Positions 1 to 8,439 of a DNA stretch of 64,000 nt are shown here, one piece after another (within the stretch, counting starts at the first letter, position 1; every line of letters starts with the position of its first letter). Below the pieces are notes generated by a model. That model was not told the DNA's origin, did not search any database, and saw only the letters and a list, made by a program, of their open reading frames with translations. A program made the translations under genes and the position numbers. The stretch is from Deltaproteobacteria bacterium GWA2_38_16. Its GTDB lineage: Bacteria; Bdellovibrionota; JACOXK01; 2-02-FULL-40-11. The stretch lies in the NCBI GenBank assembly GCA_001797335.1, contig MGPE01000015.1, positions 62,001 through 126,000 of the forward strand, in the 5' to 3' direction.

Positions 1-25
1 ATGACGTCGTCATGATTCCTTATTA

Positions 26-2281
26 TTATAATTTAGCAAAATAATTCATCGCAGAGCCAGCCTTAAACCACCCAATTTGCTCTGCTGTTAGAGAATGCGC
101 TAATTGAATTCGTTCTCTTTTTTTATCGTCAGAATGATAGATTTCGCAGTCTACTTGAGACCCCGGTTTTAAATTTTTCAAATTAAAAAGAGAAATAAAA
201 TCCCGACTTCTTATTTTTTCATAATCTTCTTTATGCACAAACGTTAAGGGTAAAATTCCTTGTTTTTTAAGATTGGTTTCATGAATGCGCGCAAAACTTT
301 TTACAATAACCGTTTTACACCCCAAGTACCGAGGGGACATGGCTGCATGTTCCCGACTAGAACCTTCCCCATAATTTTCATCTCCAATCACAACCCATCC
401 CAATTTATGAGAACGATATTCACGGGCAATGCCACTTAAGGGCTGATTTTTTTCTGTGTTATTAATGTTAATACCCGTCCCTGGATCTGTCGTAAATTCA
501 TTTTGTGCTCCGATAAACATATTGTCTGAGATTTTGTCCAGATGCCCTCGATATTTTAGCCACGGACCTGCGGGAGAAATATGATCTGTCGTACATTTGC
601 CCTTCGCTTTTAAGAGTACCGGAAGTTCTGTAAAATCTGCTCCATCCCATTCTTCAAAGGGTTTTAAAAGTTGAAGACGTTCACTTTTAGGGCTTACCAC
701 AATTTCAATAGGCTCGTCTTTATCTGGAGGAGCAAAATAATTCACCGCTTTATCGGAAAAACCTTTTTCCGGGACTTCTTCAGAAATAGCCGGAGGGTTA
801 AATTCTTGTAACGGATTAAAAGCCAAGCTTCCTCCAAAACTCATCGCCATCACAATCTCTGGGCTCGCAATAAAAGCCAAGGTTTCAGGATTTCCATCAT
901 TCCGTCTAGGGAAATTTCGATTAAAGGAGGTTAAGATAGAATTACTTTTTCCCTTTTGCATATCGTCTCTTTTCCATTGCCCAATACACGGCCCACACGC
1001 ATTAGCAAGTACAACCCCTCCCACGGATTCTAAAATATCCACAAAACCATCTCGCTTAATAGTCTCATAAATCATTTCACTGCCCGGGCTAATCAACAGC
1101 TGTGTCTTCACTTTTAGCTTTTTCTTCAAAGCCTGCTTTGCAATATCAACAACTCTGGATAAGTCTTCATAAGAAGAATTCGTACAGCTCCCAATAAGAC
1201 AAGCAGAGAGTTTTTGGGGATAATTATTTTTTTGAGCATCTTGGGCCAACTTTGAAATACTTCTAGCCACATCCGGTGAATGAGGCCCCACTACATGGGG
1301 CTCTAGCTCTGAGAGATTAATTTCAATAATTTTAGAAAAATATTTTTGGGGTTCTTTTTCAACTTCAGCATCTATAACTAAAAGTTCTTCTTTATATTTA
1401 TTTGATAATTTTGCGATATCACTTCTATTTGTTGATTTTAAATAAAGCTCCGTGTGGCTATCGTAGGGGAATATCGAAGTTGTGGCCCCTAGCTCTGCTC
1501 CCATATTGGTAATGGTTGCTTTTCCAGTTGCAGAAATGGAAGTGGTCCCAGGACCAAAATATTCAATAATGCAATTGGTGCCACCTTTCGTTGTAAGAAA
1601 CTCACACACTTTTAAAATAATGTCTTTAGGCGCTGTCCAGCCACTGAGTTTTCCTGTCAGGTGAACTCCAATAAGTCTAGGATTTGCCACTTCAAAATGA
1701 GATCCCGCCATCACTTCTGCCGCATCTGCTCCCCCCACACCAATGGCAATCATTGAAAGTCCGCCCGCATTAGGCGTATGCGAATCAGTCCCAATCACGA
1801 ATCCACCGGGATACGCATATTGCTCTAAAAACACTTGATGAATAATTCCAGATCCAGGTCCCCAAAATCCCATCCCATATTTTGCGGCTGCAGATTTTAA
1901 AAAATCATATACTTCTTTATTCATTTCAATGGCGGCTTGAATATCTTTTCTTGCCCCTTGATAGGCCTGAATTAAATGATCACAGTGTATAGTAGATTTT
2001 ACAGCCGTTTTTTTTCGCCCAGACTGCATAAATTGAAGAATAGCCATTTGAGCCGTGGCATCTTGCATGCACACACGATCAGGCTGAAGCTGTAAAATAG
2101 TTCCAATATCTAAAACTTGGTTTTTGGGATTTGTTAAATGACCAAAGACAACTTTTTCAGCTAACGTAAGAGGACGATTTAAACGTTTTCGAATGGTTTT
2201 AAGATTGTGTTCTATAGTTTCATAGGTTTTTTCAACCAATCCAACAGTGGTTGAAACCGTATCTCTTTTTTCCTTGGCCAT
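26..2281 (-). CDS. acn: Aconitate hydratase, mitochondrial type
   Basis: Isomerises citrate to isocitrate in the TCA cycle; cytoplasmic [4Fe-4S] enzyme. The 751-residue length and sequence fit the mitochondrial-type aconitase family. Cluster ligands are visible as Cys366 (GSCTNSS) and Cys429/Cys432 (ACGPCIGQW). The swivel domain follows, with the GDENYGEGSSREHAA substrate-binding segment. The start is placed at the ATG of MAKEKRD because GGGAG lies 8 bases upstream; an in-frame ATG 16 codons earlier has no such site. It is transcribed away from the thiolase-like genes, with about 110 bases between the two starts. No truncation or frameshift is seen. Confidence 0.96.
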   Translation of the reverse strand: MAKEKRDTVSTTVGLVEKTYETIEHNLKTIRKRLNRPLTLAEKVVFGHLTNPKNQVLDIGTILQLQPDRVCMQDATAQMAILQFMQSGRKKTAVKSTIHCDHLIQAYQGARKDIQAAIEMNKEVYDFLKSAAAKYGMGFWGPGSGIIHQVFLEQYAYPGGFVIGTDSHTPNAGGLSMIAIGVGGADAAEVMAGSHFEVANPRLIGVHLTGKLSGWTAPKDIILKVCEFLTTKGGTNCIIEYFGPGTTSISATGKATITNMGAELGATTSIFPYDSHTELYLKSTNRSDIAKLSNKYKEELLVIDAEVEKEPQKYFSKIIEINLSELEPHVVGPHSPDVARSISKLAQDAQKNNYPQKLSACLIGSCTNSSYEDLSRVVDIAKQALKKKLKVKTQLLISPGSEMIYETIKRDGFVDILESVGGVVLANACGPCIGQWKRDDMQKGKSNSILTSFNRNFPRRNDGNPETLAFIASPEIVMAMSFGGSLAFNPLQEFNPPAISEEVPEKGFSDKAVNYFAPPDKDEPIEIVVSPKSERLQLLKPFEEWDGADFTELPVLLKAKGKCTTDHISPAGPWLKYRGHLDKISDNMFIGAQNEFTTDPGTGININNTEKNQPLSGIAREYRSHKLGWVVIGDENYGEGSSREHAAMSPRYLGCKTVIVKSFARIHETNLKKQGILPLTFVHKEDYEKIRSRDFISLFNLKNLKPGSQVDCEIYHSDDKKRERIQLAHSLTAEQIGWFKAGSAMNYFAKL

Positions 2282-2391
2282 GATTTTGCTCCCTTTTTTG
2301 GTGATAGCATTTTTTGCTTTTATGGACAAGGTTTTCTGTAATCAAAATATTCTTGCATTTGAATCTCAAATGGAGATATGAAATTTTGACT

Positions 2392-3546
2392 ATGGCAGAT
2401 AAAGTTGCAATTATTGGCGTAGGCTATACACCTCCGAGACCCCTCACCCCAGACGTCTCTTATAAAGAAATGACGTATGAGGCTGCGGTTAAAAGTTATC
2501 ATGATGCTAATCTGTCCTCTCACAAAGATATTGATGGTTTTGTTACCTGCGCAGAAGATCTTTTAGAAGGTACGTCCATTTTTGATGAGTACACGCCCGA
2601 TCAACTGGGTGCCGTTCAAAAACCCATGCATACGATTAGTGGCGATGCTCTCTATGGAATTGCTACAGCCTACATGAAAATTAAAACAGGGCTCATGAAT
2701 ATTGTGGTTGTAGAAGCTCACTCTAAAGCTTCTAACATTAAAACCCTCCCTCATATTTTAAATTATGCCGTAGATCCCATTTTAAATCGCCCGCTTAATC
2801 TTCATCCGTATTATATTGCAGGGCTAGAGATGCAAAGCTTTTTAGCTCAAACCAAAACCACACCTGAGCAGTGCGCATCTGTTGTTGTTAAAAATAAAAA
2901 AAATGCTTTGCGCAATGACTTAAGCTGTTTTGGGGCCAATCTTACCCTTCAAGAAGTGTTAAATTCTGCTCAAACATTTTCGCCTCTTACAAAACTTCAA
3001 ACGGTAGATCATGTCGATGGGGCCATTGTTTTTGTCTTGGCATCTGAAAAAACAGCTAAAAAACTTCATAAAAAACCCATTTGGGTTAAAGGATGTGGAT
3101 GGATTTCTGATTCCCCTACCCTAGAAACCAGGAATTGGGATGAATGCGATTATGCCAAGCTCTCCAGCAAAATGGCCTATAAACAAGCTGGGATTAAAAA
3201 TCCCAGAACACAAATCGATTTTTTTGAAGTAGACGATACGTTTTCTTATAAAGAACTTCAGCATCTAGAAGCCATTGGCGTTTATAAAAAAGGCACGGCA
3301 GGAGAAGCATGTCTTAAAGGAGATTTAAATCCCACTGGAAAAACTCCGGTCAATGTTTCTGGAGGAAGTTTAGGAATAGGATCACTTCTGGAAGCCTCTG
3401 GAGGATTTAGAATTTTAGAAATCATAAAACAACTTCGAGGAGAAGCAGGCGTAAGACAGCTTAAGAAAAATAAAACAGCTTTAGCACTGGCGTGGCGTGG
3501 AATTCCCACGGCCTCGGGTGCCTGTGTTATTTTGGCCACGAAATAG
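2392..3546 (+). CDS. Thiolase-like (SCP-x type) protein A, lacking the catalytic Cys/His
   Basis: Thiolase-fold protein of the lipid-transfer/SCP-x branch, first of a four-gene set with a second thiolase-like gene and two DUF35 proteins. The fold signature is clear: N-terminal VAIIGVGYTP, and C-terminal NVSGGSLGIGSLLEASGG. Classical catalytic residues are missing. Where the nucleophilic Cys should sit there is HTISGDALYG; the usual GHP histidine is replaced (GIGS); the usual C-terminal Cys-Gly motif is absent. It may be a structural partner or a C-C lyase like steroid side-chain aldolases of the Ltp2 type, which also work with DUF35 proteins. The start chosen is the ATG of MADKVAII; GGAG lies 16 bases upstream, so a TTG six bases earlier is possible. 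Confidence 0.85.
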   Translation: MADKVAIIGVGYTPPRPLTPDVSYKEMTYEAAVKSYHDANLSSHKDIDGFVTCAEDLLEGTSIFDEYTPDQLGAVQKPMHTISGDALYGIATAYMKIKTGLMNIVVVEAHSKASNIKTLPHILNYAVDPILNRPLNLHPYYIAGLEMQSFLAQTKTTPEQCASVVVKNKKNALRNDLSCFGANLTLQEVLNSAQTFSPLTKLQTVDHVDGAIVFVLASEKTAKKLHKKPIWVKGCGWISDSPTLETRNWDECDYAKLSSKMAYKQAGIKNPRTQIDFFEVDDTFSYKELQHLEAIGVYKKGTAGEACLKGDLNPTGKTPVNVSGGSLGIGSLLEASGGFRILEIIKQLRGEAGVRQLKKNKTALALAWRGIPTASGACVILATK

Positions 3547-3557
3547 GAAGATAATTT

Positions 3558-4724
3558 ATGGGAGTAAAAGGAAAAGTTGCAATCGTCGGAGCGGGACTTA
3601 CAAAATTTGTTCGTCGCGCGCAAGAAACTCCAAAAGAATTGGCCTTTGAAGCAGCCCGAGCGGCTTTAGATTCTGCCGGAATGACTCTAGATGATATTGA
3701 TTGTGTCATTCACGGCACTGCTCCAGATGCTTTTGATGGTCTTCACATGAAAGGTGAGTATTTGCTCGATGGCAGTGGCGGTTGGAAAAAACCTTACATG
3801 AGGGGCTATGTAGGAGGCGGCACAGGAGTGTTTGCGCCCATTCAAGGATGGTATCAATTATCCTCTGGTCTTTTTGAAACCGCCTTGGTGGTTTGCGAAG
3901 AAAAAATGTCTTCTTGCATGCCCCATCCTCAAGGTGCCTTTCTAACCATTTTTGATAATTTAACGGAACGCCCGTTGAAACCCAATTTGCTTTGGATTTT
4001 TGCACTTGAAATGAACCGCTACATGCAAACCTATGGAATTTCGGTTAAAGACATTGCCCATGTATCGGTAAAAAATAAAAATAATGCCCTACTTCACCCA
4101 GCCGCACAATTGGGAAAAGAAATCACGCTAGATGAAGTATTAAATTCAGAAGTTTTGGCCTGGCCTGTTCACCGAGAGATGGTTTCTCCTACCAGTGACG
4201 GAGCCTGTGCTGTTATTTTAGCTACCGAAAAAAGAGCCAAAAAAATTACAAATAAACCCGTGTGGATCAAAGGCGTGGGTTGGAATTTAGATTCCTCTTA
4301 TTGGACCAATCGAGATTTGGCCTATCCACAATACGTTGAAAATGCGGCACGTATGGCCTACAAAATGGCCGGTATTAAAGAACCCAGAAAAGAAATTAAT
4401 ATTGTAGAACCCTACGATCCATTTGCGTATAAAGAACTGCATCACTTAGAAGGACTTTTATTGGCTGACCGTGGCAAAGCCCCACAACTGGCGATCGATG
4501 GAATTTCCTTAAGAACCGGAAATATGCCGGTATGTCCCTCAGGGGGACTTTTAGGGGTAGGAAATCCCATTGCGGCAGCAGGGCTTATGAAAATTTGTGA
4601 ACTCTTTTGGCAATTAAGAGGAGAAGCTGGCCCAAGACAAGTTCCGGGGAAACCCAAAACGGGCCTTGCACAAGCCTGGGGAGATCTGATGCAGGTGGGC
4701 ACGGTCTGTGTCGTTGGCATATAG
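3558..4724 (+). CDS. Thiolase-like (SCP-x type) protein B, lacking the catalytic Cys/His
   Basis: Paralogue of the preceding gene, 388 residues, 11 bases downstream with GGAAG before its ATG. The SCP-x-type fold is indicated by VAIVGAGLTKFVRR at the N-terminus, the SPTSDGACAVILATE segment, and CPSGGLLGVGNPIAAAG near the C-terminus. The catalytic Cys position reads YVGGGTGV and the conserved GHP reads GNP, so canonical thiolysis is unlikely. An EPYDPF motif stands where SCP-x thiolases have a His-containing HDCF-like motif. Presumably it forms a heteromer with protein A and/or the DUF35 proteins that follow. The substrate cannot be told from the sequence. Confidence 0.86.
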   Translation: MGVKGKVAIVGAGLTKFVRRAQETPKELAFEAARAALDSAGMTLDDIDCVIHGTAPDAFDGLHMKGEYLLDGSGGWKKPYMRGYVGGGTGVFAPIQGWYQLSSGLFETALVVCEEKMSSCMPHPQGAFLTIFDNLTERPLKPNLLWIFALEMNRYMQTYGISVKDIAHVSVKNKNNALLHPAAQLGKEITLDEVLNSEVLAWPVHREMVSPTSDGACAVILATEKRAKKITNKPVWIKGVGWNLDSSYWTNRDLAYPQYVENAARMAYKMAGIKEPRKEINIVEPYDPFAYKELHHLEGLLLADRGKAPQLAIDGISLRTGNMPVCPSGGLLGVGNPIAAAGLMKICELFWQLRGEAGPRQVPGKPKTGLAQAWGDLMQVGTVCVVGI

Positions 4725-4736
4725 GGGAGTATAACG

Positions 4737-5228
4737 ATGGAAGTTAAAGGAACAACCATTTCAAAACAAGATATCGAAAGCGGAAAAGTTCTTTTCACGA
4801 AAGGCGATCCCAATGCCCATTACACGTGGGACACCGGCATTGGTATTGGCCGCTATTTAGAGGGTTTAAGAGAAGGAAAAATTTGGGGAACCTATTGTAA
4901 AAAATGTAACAGAACAGTGGTTCCTCCGCGCGTTTTTTGTGAACTGTGTTTTTCTCCCGTAATCGAGTGGAAACAGTTAAAAGACACAGGCATTATTAAC
5001 ACCTTTTCCATTTGCTATGTGAACTGGGATGCCTCTCGGGTAGAAACCCCACATCTTCCAGCGGTGATTGAAATTGATGGCGCTTCGAAAGGCTGCGGGA
5101 TTTTACACGTGTTAGATGAAGTAAACCCAAAAGAAATTCATGTGGGAATGAAAGTAAAAGCCGTGTGGAAGCGACCTGAGGAGAGAACAGGTTCAATTTT
5201 AGATATACAGTATTTTAAACCCTACTAG
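4737..5228 (+). CDS. DUF35 Zn-ribbon/OB-fold acyl-CoA-binding partner A
   Basis: A 163-residue protein with an N-terminal helix, a rubredoxin-like Zn ribbon (C-x2-C-x10-C-x2-C, from YCKKC to FCELC) and a C-terminal OB fold. DUF35 proteins bind CoA or bridge thiolase-like and other enzymes into complexes, as in archaeal thiolase/HMG-CoA synthase and in BbsA/BbsB or ChsH2/Ltp2. It starts 12 bases after thiolase-like B with GGGGAG upstream of the ATG, so it is in the same operon. It resembles the second DUF35 protein downstream. Confidence 0.9.
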   Translation: MEVKGTTISKQDIESGKVLFTKGDPNAHYTWDTGIGIGRYLEGLREGKIWGTYCKKCNRTVVPPRVFCELCFSPVIEWKQLKDTGIINTFSICYVNWDASRVETPHLPAVIEIDGASKGCGILHVLDEVNPKEIHVGMKVKAVWKRPEERTGSILDIQYFKPY

Positions 5229-5234
5229 TTACCC

Positions 5235-5288
5235 GTCATCCTGAGCAAAGCGAAGGATCTAGAGATTCTTCACTTTGTTCAGAATGAC
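5235..5288. repeat. REP-like palindromic repeat, family R1, complete copy
   Basis: Imperfect palindrome whose outer ends read GTCATCCTGAGCAAAGCGAAG and (other side) GTTCAGAATGAC. It lies between the two DUF35 genes. The same sequence recurs in full near 50.2 kb and as halves or fragments near 10.7, 17.2, 17.6 and 31.4 kb. Confidence 0.85.
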
Positions 5289-5304
5289 AAATTAGGAGAA
5301 AAGG

Positions 5305-5781
5305 ATGTCAATCTTAGAACGAAATTTAGAAAATCAAAAAATTAAATCTGTTGCTGGTAGCATGCTGGTTACCAATCTCTACACCGCTGGCATCGGAGGA
5401 GAATTCTTTTTAAGAGCCTTAAAAGACAAGGGAGAAATCGTAGGAAGTCATTGCGAAACCTGTAAAAAAACATTTCTACCGGCTCGTCTTTTTTGCGAGC
5501 GATGTTTAAGTCGCTTGACCCAAACCAAAGCAGCTCCTCAAGAGGGAACCTTAAAAAGTTTTACAAAGGTTTATATAGACTTAGATGGAAAATCTTTAGA
5601 AAAACCAGAGCTCATTGGTTTTGTTACCTTTAAAGGTTTTGAAGGCGGCCTTATTCACAGAATTTTTTCAAAAGATGAAAAGAAGTTAAAAGTAGGCGTA
5701 AAAGTAAAAGCGGTGTTTGAAGCTCCTCAAAAACGAAAAGGCTCCATTTTGGATATCACTCACTTTGAAAGCCAATTATAA
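5305..5781 (+). CDS. DUF35 Zn-ribbon/OB-fold acyl-CoA-binding partner B
   Basis: A 158-residue DUF35 protein. The Zn ribbon is C-x2-C-x10-C-x2-C (HCETC to FCERC), followed by an OB-fold half ending in a KRKGSILDI-type strand shared with the first DUF35 protein. GGAG precedes the ATG. It is separated from its paralogue by a repeat copy, which may weaken operon coupling. Two DUF35 proteins beside two thiolase-like proteins suggest two cognate pairs or one mixed complex. Its 3' end overlaps the convergent small membrane gene by 22 bases. Confidence 0.88.
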   Translation: MSILERNLENQKIKSVAGSMLVTNLYTAGIGGEFFLRALKDKGEIVGSHCETCKKTFLPARLFCERCLSRLTQTKAAPQEGTLKSFTKVYIDLDGKSLEKPELIGFVTFKGFEGGLIHRIFSKDEKKLKVGVKVKAVFEAPQKRKGSILDITHFESQL

Positions 5782-6011
5782 AGCCACCCAAAAACAGCAC
5801 CGCAAAAAAGTCCATCCAAAAAACCCCAAACAAGTCCAATCGCAGATCCTACATAAGTTAAAGCATATCCGGCATAGAAAGGCTTAAAACTTTCTAAAAG
5901 ACCGTTCGAGACTTCCCCTCTCCACACTACCCATACGGTCATTAGAAAAAGAGACGCTCCCCAAAATATTCCGCAGGTTAAGGCAAAGGCTTTGACATTT
6001 AGTTTCATCAT
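5760..6011 (-). CDS. Small membrane protein of the 'bacteriophage holin' family
   Basis: An 83-residue protein with two hydrophobic segments (about 8-28 and 45-78). Its pattern, MKLNVKAFALTCG then GSAIGLVWGFLDG and GWLYNW, is that of a widespread chromosomal family usually annotated as holin. No phage genes are nearby, so a lytic role is doubtful. It overlaps the end of DUF35 gene B tail to tail. Two adjacent ATG codons could start it. Confidence 0.7.
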   Translation of the reverse strand: MMKLNVKAFALTCGIFWGASLFLMTVWVVWRGEVSNGLLESFKPFYAGYALTYVGSAIGLVWGFLDGLFCGAVFGWLYNWLSK

Positions 6012-6037
6012 CTTGAACAGTAGATAAAAAAGGGTAT

Positions 6038-6493
6038 CTATTTAGTCAGATTACACTGTGTGTAATACGTTGTCCCATCTTTTAATTCTACAGTACTTAA
6101 AAGAGACTGATCTTCTTCTTCGGTGTCATCCTTTTTTTGAAAAAGGGCAAGATTGGCAATGACAGATTCTTCATCTTTGGGAACGGCTTGAAGTGTGGGT
6201 ACTAAAATATCATCAAAGTAGGCATTTACGGCTACTTTTTCTTGTTCCAATATTGTTTCTCCTCGGGTGGTTGAAATTCTTATAGACAGTTTCCCTGCTC
6301 CCATAAAAGCGCCATTGGGCTGTTTTTTAAGTTTTACAAGACCGCTGATGGCAACTGCGGGTGCGCCAGGTCGCTGACTTAAGGGTTGACAATCAACAGA
6401 AAGAGAGATGGGTTTTTCTGCGCTATACGCATTTGCTCCGAAAAATAAAAGACTCATAACGAGTGATAAGAGGACACTTTTTTTAATATTCAT
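6038..6493 (-). CDS. Secreted protein of unknown function
   Basis: A 151-residue protein with a clear signal peptide (KKSVLLSLVMSLLFFGANAYSAE) and AAGGAG before the ATG. The mature part is predicted beta-rich, with the acidic stretch KKDDTEEEDQS and two cysteines (residues about 35 and 147) that could form a disulphide. No family is recognised. It is followed on the same strand by the small holin-like gene. Confidence 0.7.
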   Translation of the reverse strand: MNIKKSVLLSLVMSLLFFGANAYSAEKPISLSVDCQPLSQRPGAPAVAISGLVKLKKQPNGAFMGAGKLSIRISTTRGETILEQEKVAVNAYFDDILVPTLQAVPKDEESVIANLALFQKKDDTEEEDQSLLSTVELKDGTTYYTQCNLTK

Positions 6494-6681
6494 ATTACTT
6501 CTCCTTTTTTGGTGGGACTTAGTCCCTTTGAAAAAATTTAATAATTTATATTGTTTACTTAAGCAATGTTTATTTTAGCTCAAAGTCCAAAGGGCTGAAG
6601 AATCTCAGAGTTCATGCTGGTAGTGACACCGTAAAGAGCCGTTATCGCACTTTACTGAACACTTGACTTTTCTTTAAAATA

Positions 6682-6696
6682 AACTACAATGTAGTT
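6682..6696. promoter_or_regulatory. Perfect 15-bp palindrome over the brnTA promoter (probable BrnA operator)
   Basis: AACTACAATGTAGTT is a perfect inverted repeat. It covers a likely -10 (TACAAT, 6685-6690) placed 16 bases from a -35 (TTGACT, 6663-6668), just before the BrnT start at 6700. BrnA antitoxins are ribbon-helix-helix autorepressors, so this is the likely operator. Binding by BrnA is inferred from position. Confidence 0.65.
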
Positions 6697-6699
6697 ACA

Positions 6700-6984
6700 A
6701 TGTTGTTTGAATGGAATCACAAGAAGAATGTTTCAAACGTTAAGAAACACCATATCTCATTCGAGTTAGCAGCAAGTATTTTTGATGATCCCCTCCATCT
6801 TTCGGTTCTAGATGAAAAAAGACATACTGAAGAGAGGTGGATTACTTTGGGACAGTCGGCAACAGGAAAACTATTAGTGATTATACATACGTATAAAGAA
6901 ACCGTAGAGCATGAAGTAATTCGTATTATTTCTGCTCGTGAGGCTACAAAAAAGGAGACAAAACAATATGAAGAAGGAATATGA
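6700..6984 (+). CDS. brnT: BrnT family toxin (type II toxin-antitoxin)
   Basis: A 94-residue RelE-fold ribonuclease toxin. Family features are the FEWNHKKNVSNVKKHHISFELAA opening, the DE-R-E-RW-TLG core, and the C-terminal IRIISAREATKKE. BrnT cleaves RNA and inhibits translation until bound by BrnA. With the predicted -10 ending at 6690, the transcript would begin only a few bases before this ATG, so the mRNA may be leaderless. Overlaps brnA by 17 bases. Confidence 0.9.
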   Translation: MLFEWNHKKNVSNVKKHHISFELAASIFDDPLHLSVLDEKRHTEERWITLGQSATGKLLVIIHTYKETVEHEVIRIISAREATKKETKQYEEGI

Positions 6985-7195
6985 TTTTAAAAGTGCCGTT
7001 CGAGGGAAATTCTATCGATCCAAGAAAGTTCAAAAAACTTTAAGGATTGATAGCGACATTCTTGATTTTTATCAAGAACTGGCAAAAAAAGAAGGCATCC
7101 CCTATCAAACATTGATAAATCTAACCCTTCGTAAGTTTTCAGGAGAAGGTGGGGAATTAGTTATTTCTTCTAAGAAAAAAGCTGTTGGGGAGTGA
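6968..7195 (+). CDS. brnA: BrnA family antitoxin
   Basis: A 75-residue partner of BrnT. The C-terminal ribbon-helix-helix is visible (KTLRIDSDILDFYQELAKKEGIPYQ...NLTLRKF). The start is set at the ATG of MKKEYDFK because AAAGGAG lies about 9 bases upstream, inside the brnT coding end. Expected to neutralise BrnT and repress the operon through the palindrome at 6682-6696. Confidence 0.88.
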   Translation: MKKEYDFKSAVRGKFYRSKKVQKTLRIDSDILDFYQELAKKEGIPYQTLINLTLRKFSGEGGELVISSKKKAVGE

Positions 7196-7240
7196 CATTT
7201 AGTGTTTAAAGGGGAAAGAGCCGTGTTTAATCCTAGATTG

Positions 7241-7263
7241 CCCGGGTCAAGCCCGGGATGACA
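7241..7263. repeat. REP-like palindrome, family R2
   Basis: CCCGGGTCAAGCCCGGGATGACA, a short palindrome with a GGATGACA tail. It is the only structured element recognised in the 238-base gap after brnA. Related copies lie near 33.1, 40.5 and 57.3 kb. Confidence 0.75.
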
Positions 7264-7433
7264 AAGAAAAAATCGCAATGACACGGTGTCGATACCAGCA
7301 TGTTATCAACTCCATAAGTCCTTATCCTATACATCCACTACATTTTTCTTGCCCGGGTTCTTTATTTCACTTACAACTATTTTAGGTGTTGTAAAAAATA
7401 ATAAGGATAAAAAATCATAAGGGGGTATCGCAA

Positions 7434-8021
7434 GTGAAACAAAAAATGTTTGTAGGTATTTTGTTTTTGGTGTGCATGTCTTTTCCTGCGCTGGCCGATC
7501 ATTGGACGTCTTTATCTTGCCAGTGGAATGGAAATAATTACCAGCCCTATGACACTGTTCAAAGGCACTTTGTCGGAAAATTGGGATATGGATTTTCTCA
7601 ACTCGGAAAATGCAATGAGGCCATCTTTGCTTCCTACGAAGGCTTCGTGTGTAACTGGAATGGCAATAATTACCAACCCTATGAAGTCTGGAGAAATCTG
7701 GCCATGGGTAAAGAGGGATATGGTTTTTCAGCTCTCGAAAATTGCAATAAAACCGTCCACTATTCTCACAATGGGCTTTTGTGCCAATGGAATGGGAGTA
7801 ATTATCAGCCTTATTTTACACCCCAAAATCGTCCCGTTGGAAAAGAGGGCTATGGATTTATTGCCTTAGACCGCTGCGTACAATCTGTGCAATATTCTCG
7901 TTTTGATTTGGCCTGTAATTGGGCAGGAGCAAGCTATACCGCTTACGATACCTATACCAATGCCGTTATTGCAGAACGATTTTTAACACTAGAAGCGTGC
8001 AGCCGATATATTCATCCCTAG
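7434..8021 (+). CDS. Secreted four-repeat cysteine protein, unknown function
   Basis: A 195-residue protein: signal peptide (KMFVGILFLVCMSFPALA) then four tandem repeats of about 44 residues. Each repeat carries C-x-W-x-G-x-x-Y-x-x-Y early and GYGF-x-x-L-x-x-C late; the fourth is degenerate. Two cysteines per repeat suggest one disulphide per unit. The start is GTG, supported by GGGGG 8 bases upstream; an ATG three codons later is possible. No known domain recognised. A periplasmic or surface binding protein is plausible. Confidence 0.75.
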   Translation: MKQKMFVGILFLVCMSFPALADHWTSLSCQWNGNNYQPYDTVQRHFVGKLGYGFSQLGKCNEAIFASYEGFVCNWNGNNYQPYEVWRNLAMGKEGYGFSALENCNKTVHYSHNGLLCQWNGSNYQPYFTPQNRPVGKEGYGFIALDRCVQSVQYSRFDLACNWAGASYTAYDTYTNAVIAERFLTLEACSRYIHP

Positions 8022-8022
8022 A

Positions 8023-8439
8023 CTAAAACTGAGCCTTAATATTGGTCTGCACAAAAGAAATAATATCTTGAAGGGAAGCTCCGGGAGTAAATATTTTTTT
8101 AACTCCCAGTTTTTTAAGTTTTGAAAAATCGTCTTCTGGGACAATTCCCCCTAAGATGATGGGAATATTGGAAAGTTTATTTTTTTTAAGAAGTCCATAA
8201 ATTTCTTTAATCAAGGCAAAGTGGGCGCCCGATAAAATAGAGACACAAATCGCATCCACATCTTCTTGAAGGGCAGCCGAGACAATCATTTGTGGAGTTT
8301 GATGAAGTCCTGTATAAATCACTTCCATCCCAGCATCTCTTAAGGCTCTGGCCACAATTTTAATTCCACGATCATGACCATCCAAGCCTGCTTTAGAAAC
8401 CAATAGTCTTAAGGGTCTTTTTATTTCAGTTTTTTTCAT
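8023..8439 (-). CDS. Acyl-CoA mutase small subunit, B12-binding domain
   Basis: A 138-residue cobalamin-binding protein. The base-off/His-on motif is visible: DGHDRG near residue 21 (His is the lower Co ligand), with downstream SILSGAH and LGGIVPEDD. It follows the large subunit with no gap (TAA directly followed by ATG). A separate small subunit of this size is the arrangement of isobutyryl-CoA mutase (IcmA/IcmB) and some archaeal and bacterial methylmalonyl-CoA mutases. Works with the catalytic subunit encoded just upstream in the operon. Confidence 0.93.
   Translation of the reverse strand: MKKTEIKRPLRLLVSKAGLDGHDRGIKIVARALRDAGMEVIYTGLHQTPQMIVSAALQEDVDAICVSILSGAHFALIKEIYGLLKKNKLSNIPIILGGIVPEDDFSKLKKLGVKKIFTPGASLQDIISFVQTNIKAQF

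Noticed and set aside
1-13. 13-base palindrome ATGACGTCGTCAT at the window edge
   Set aside because: Short and cut by the edge; may be part of a repeat or terminator outside, but cannot be supported.
3282-4813. Minus-strand frames of 60-123 residues opposite the thiolase-like genes
   Set aside because: They are antisense shadows of well-supported genes, without ribosome sites or recognisable domains.
5760-6011. Holin-like gene as evidence of a prophage
   Set aside because: No other phage gene nearby, and the family is common in chromosomes without phage context.
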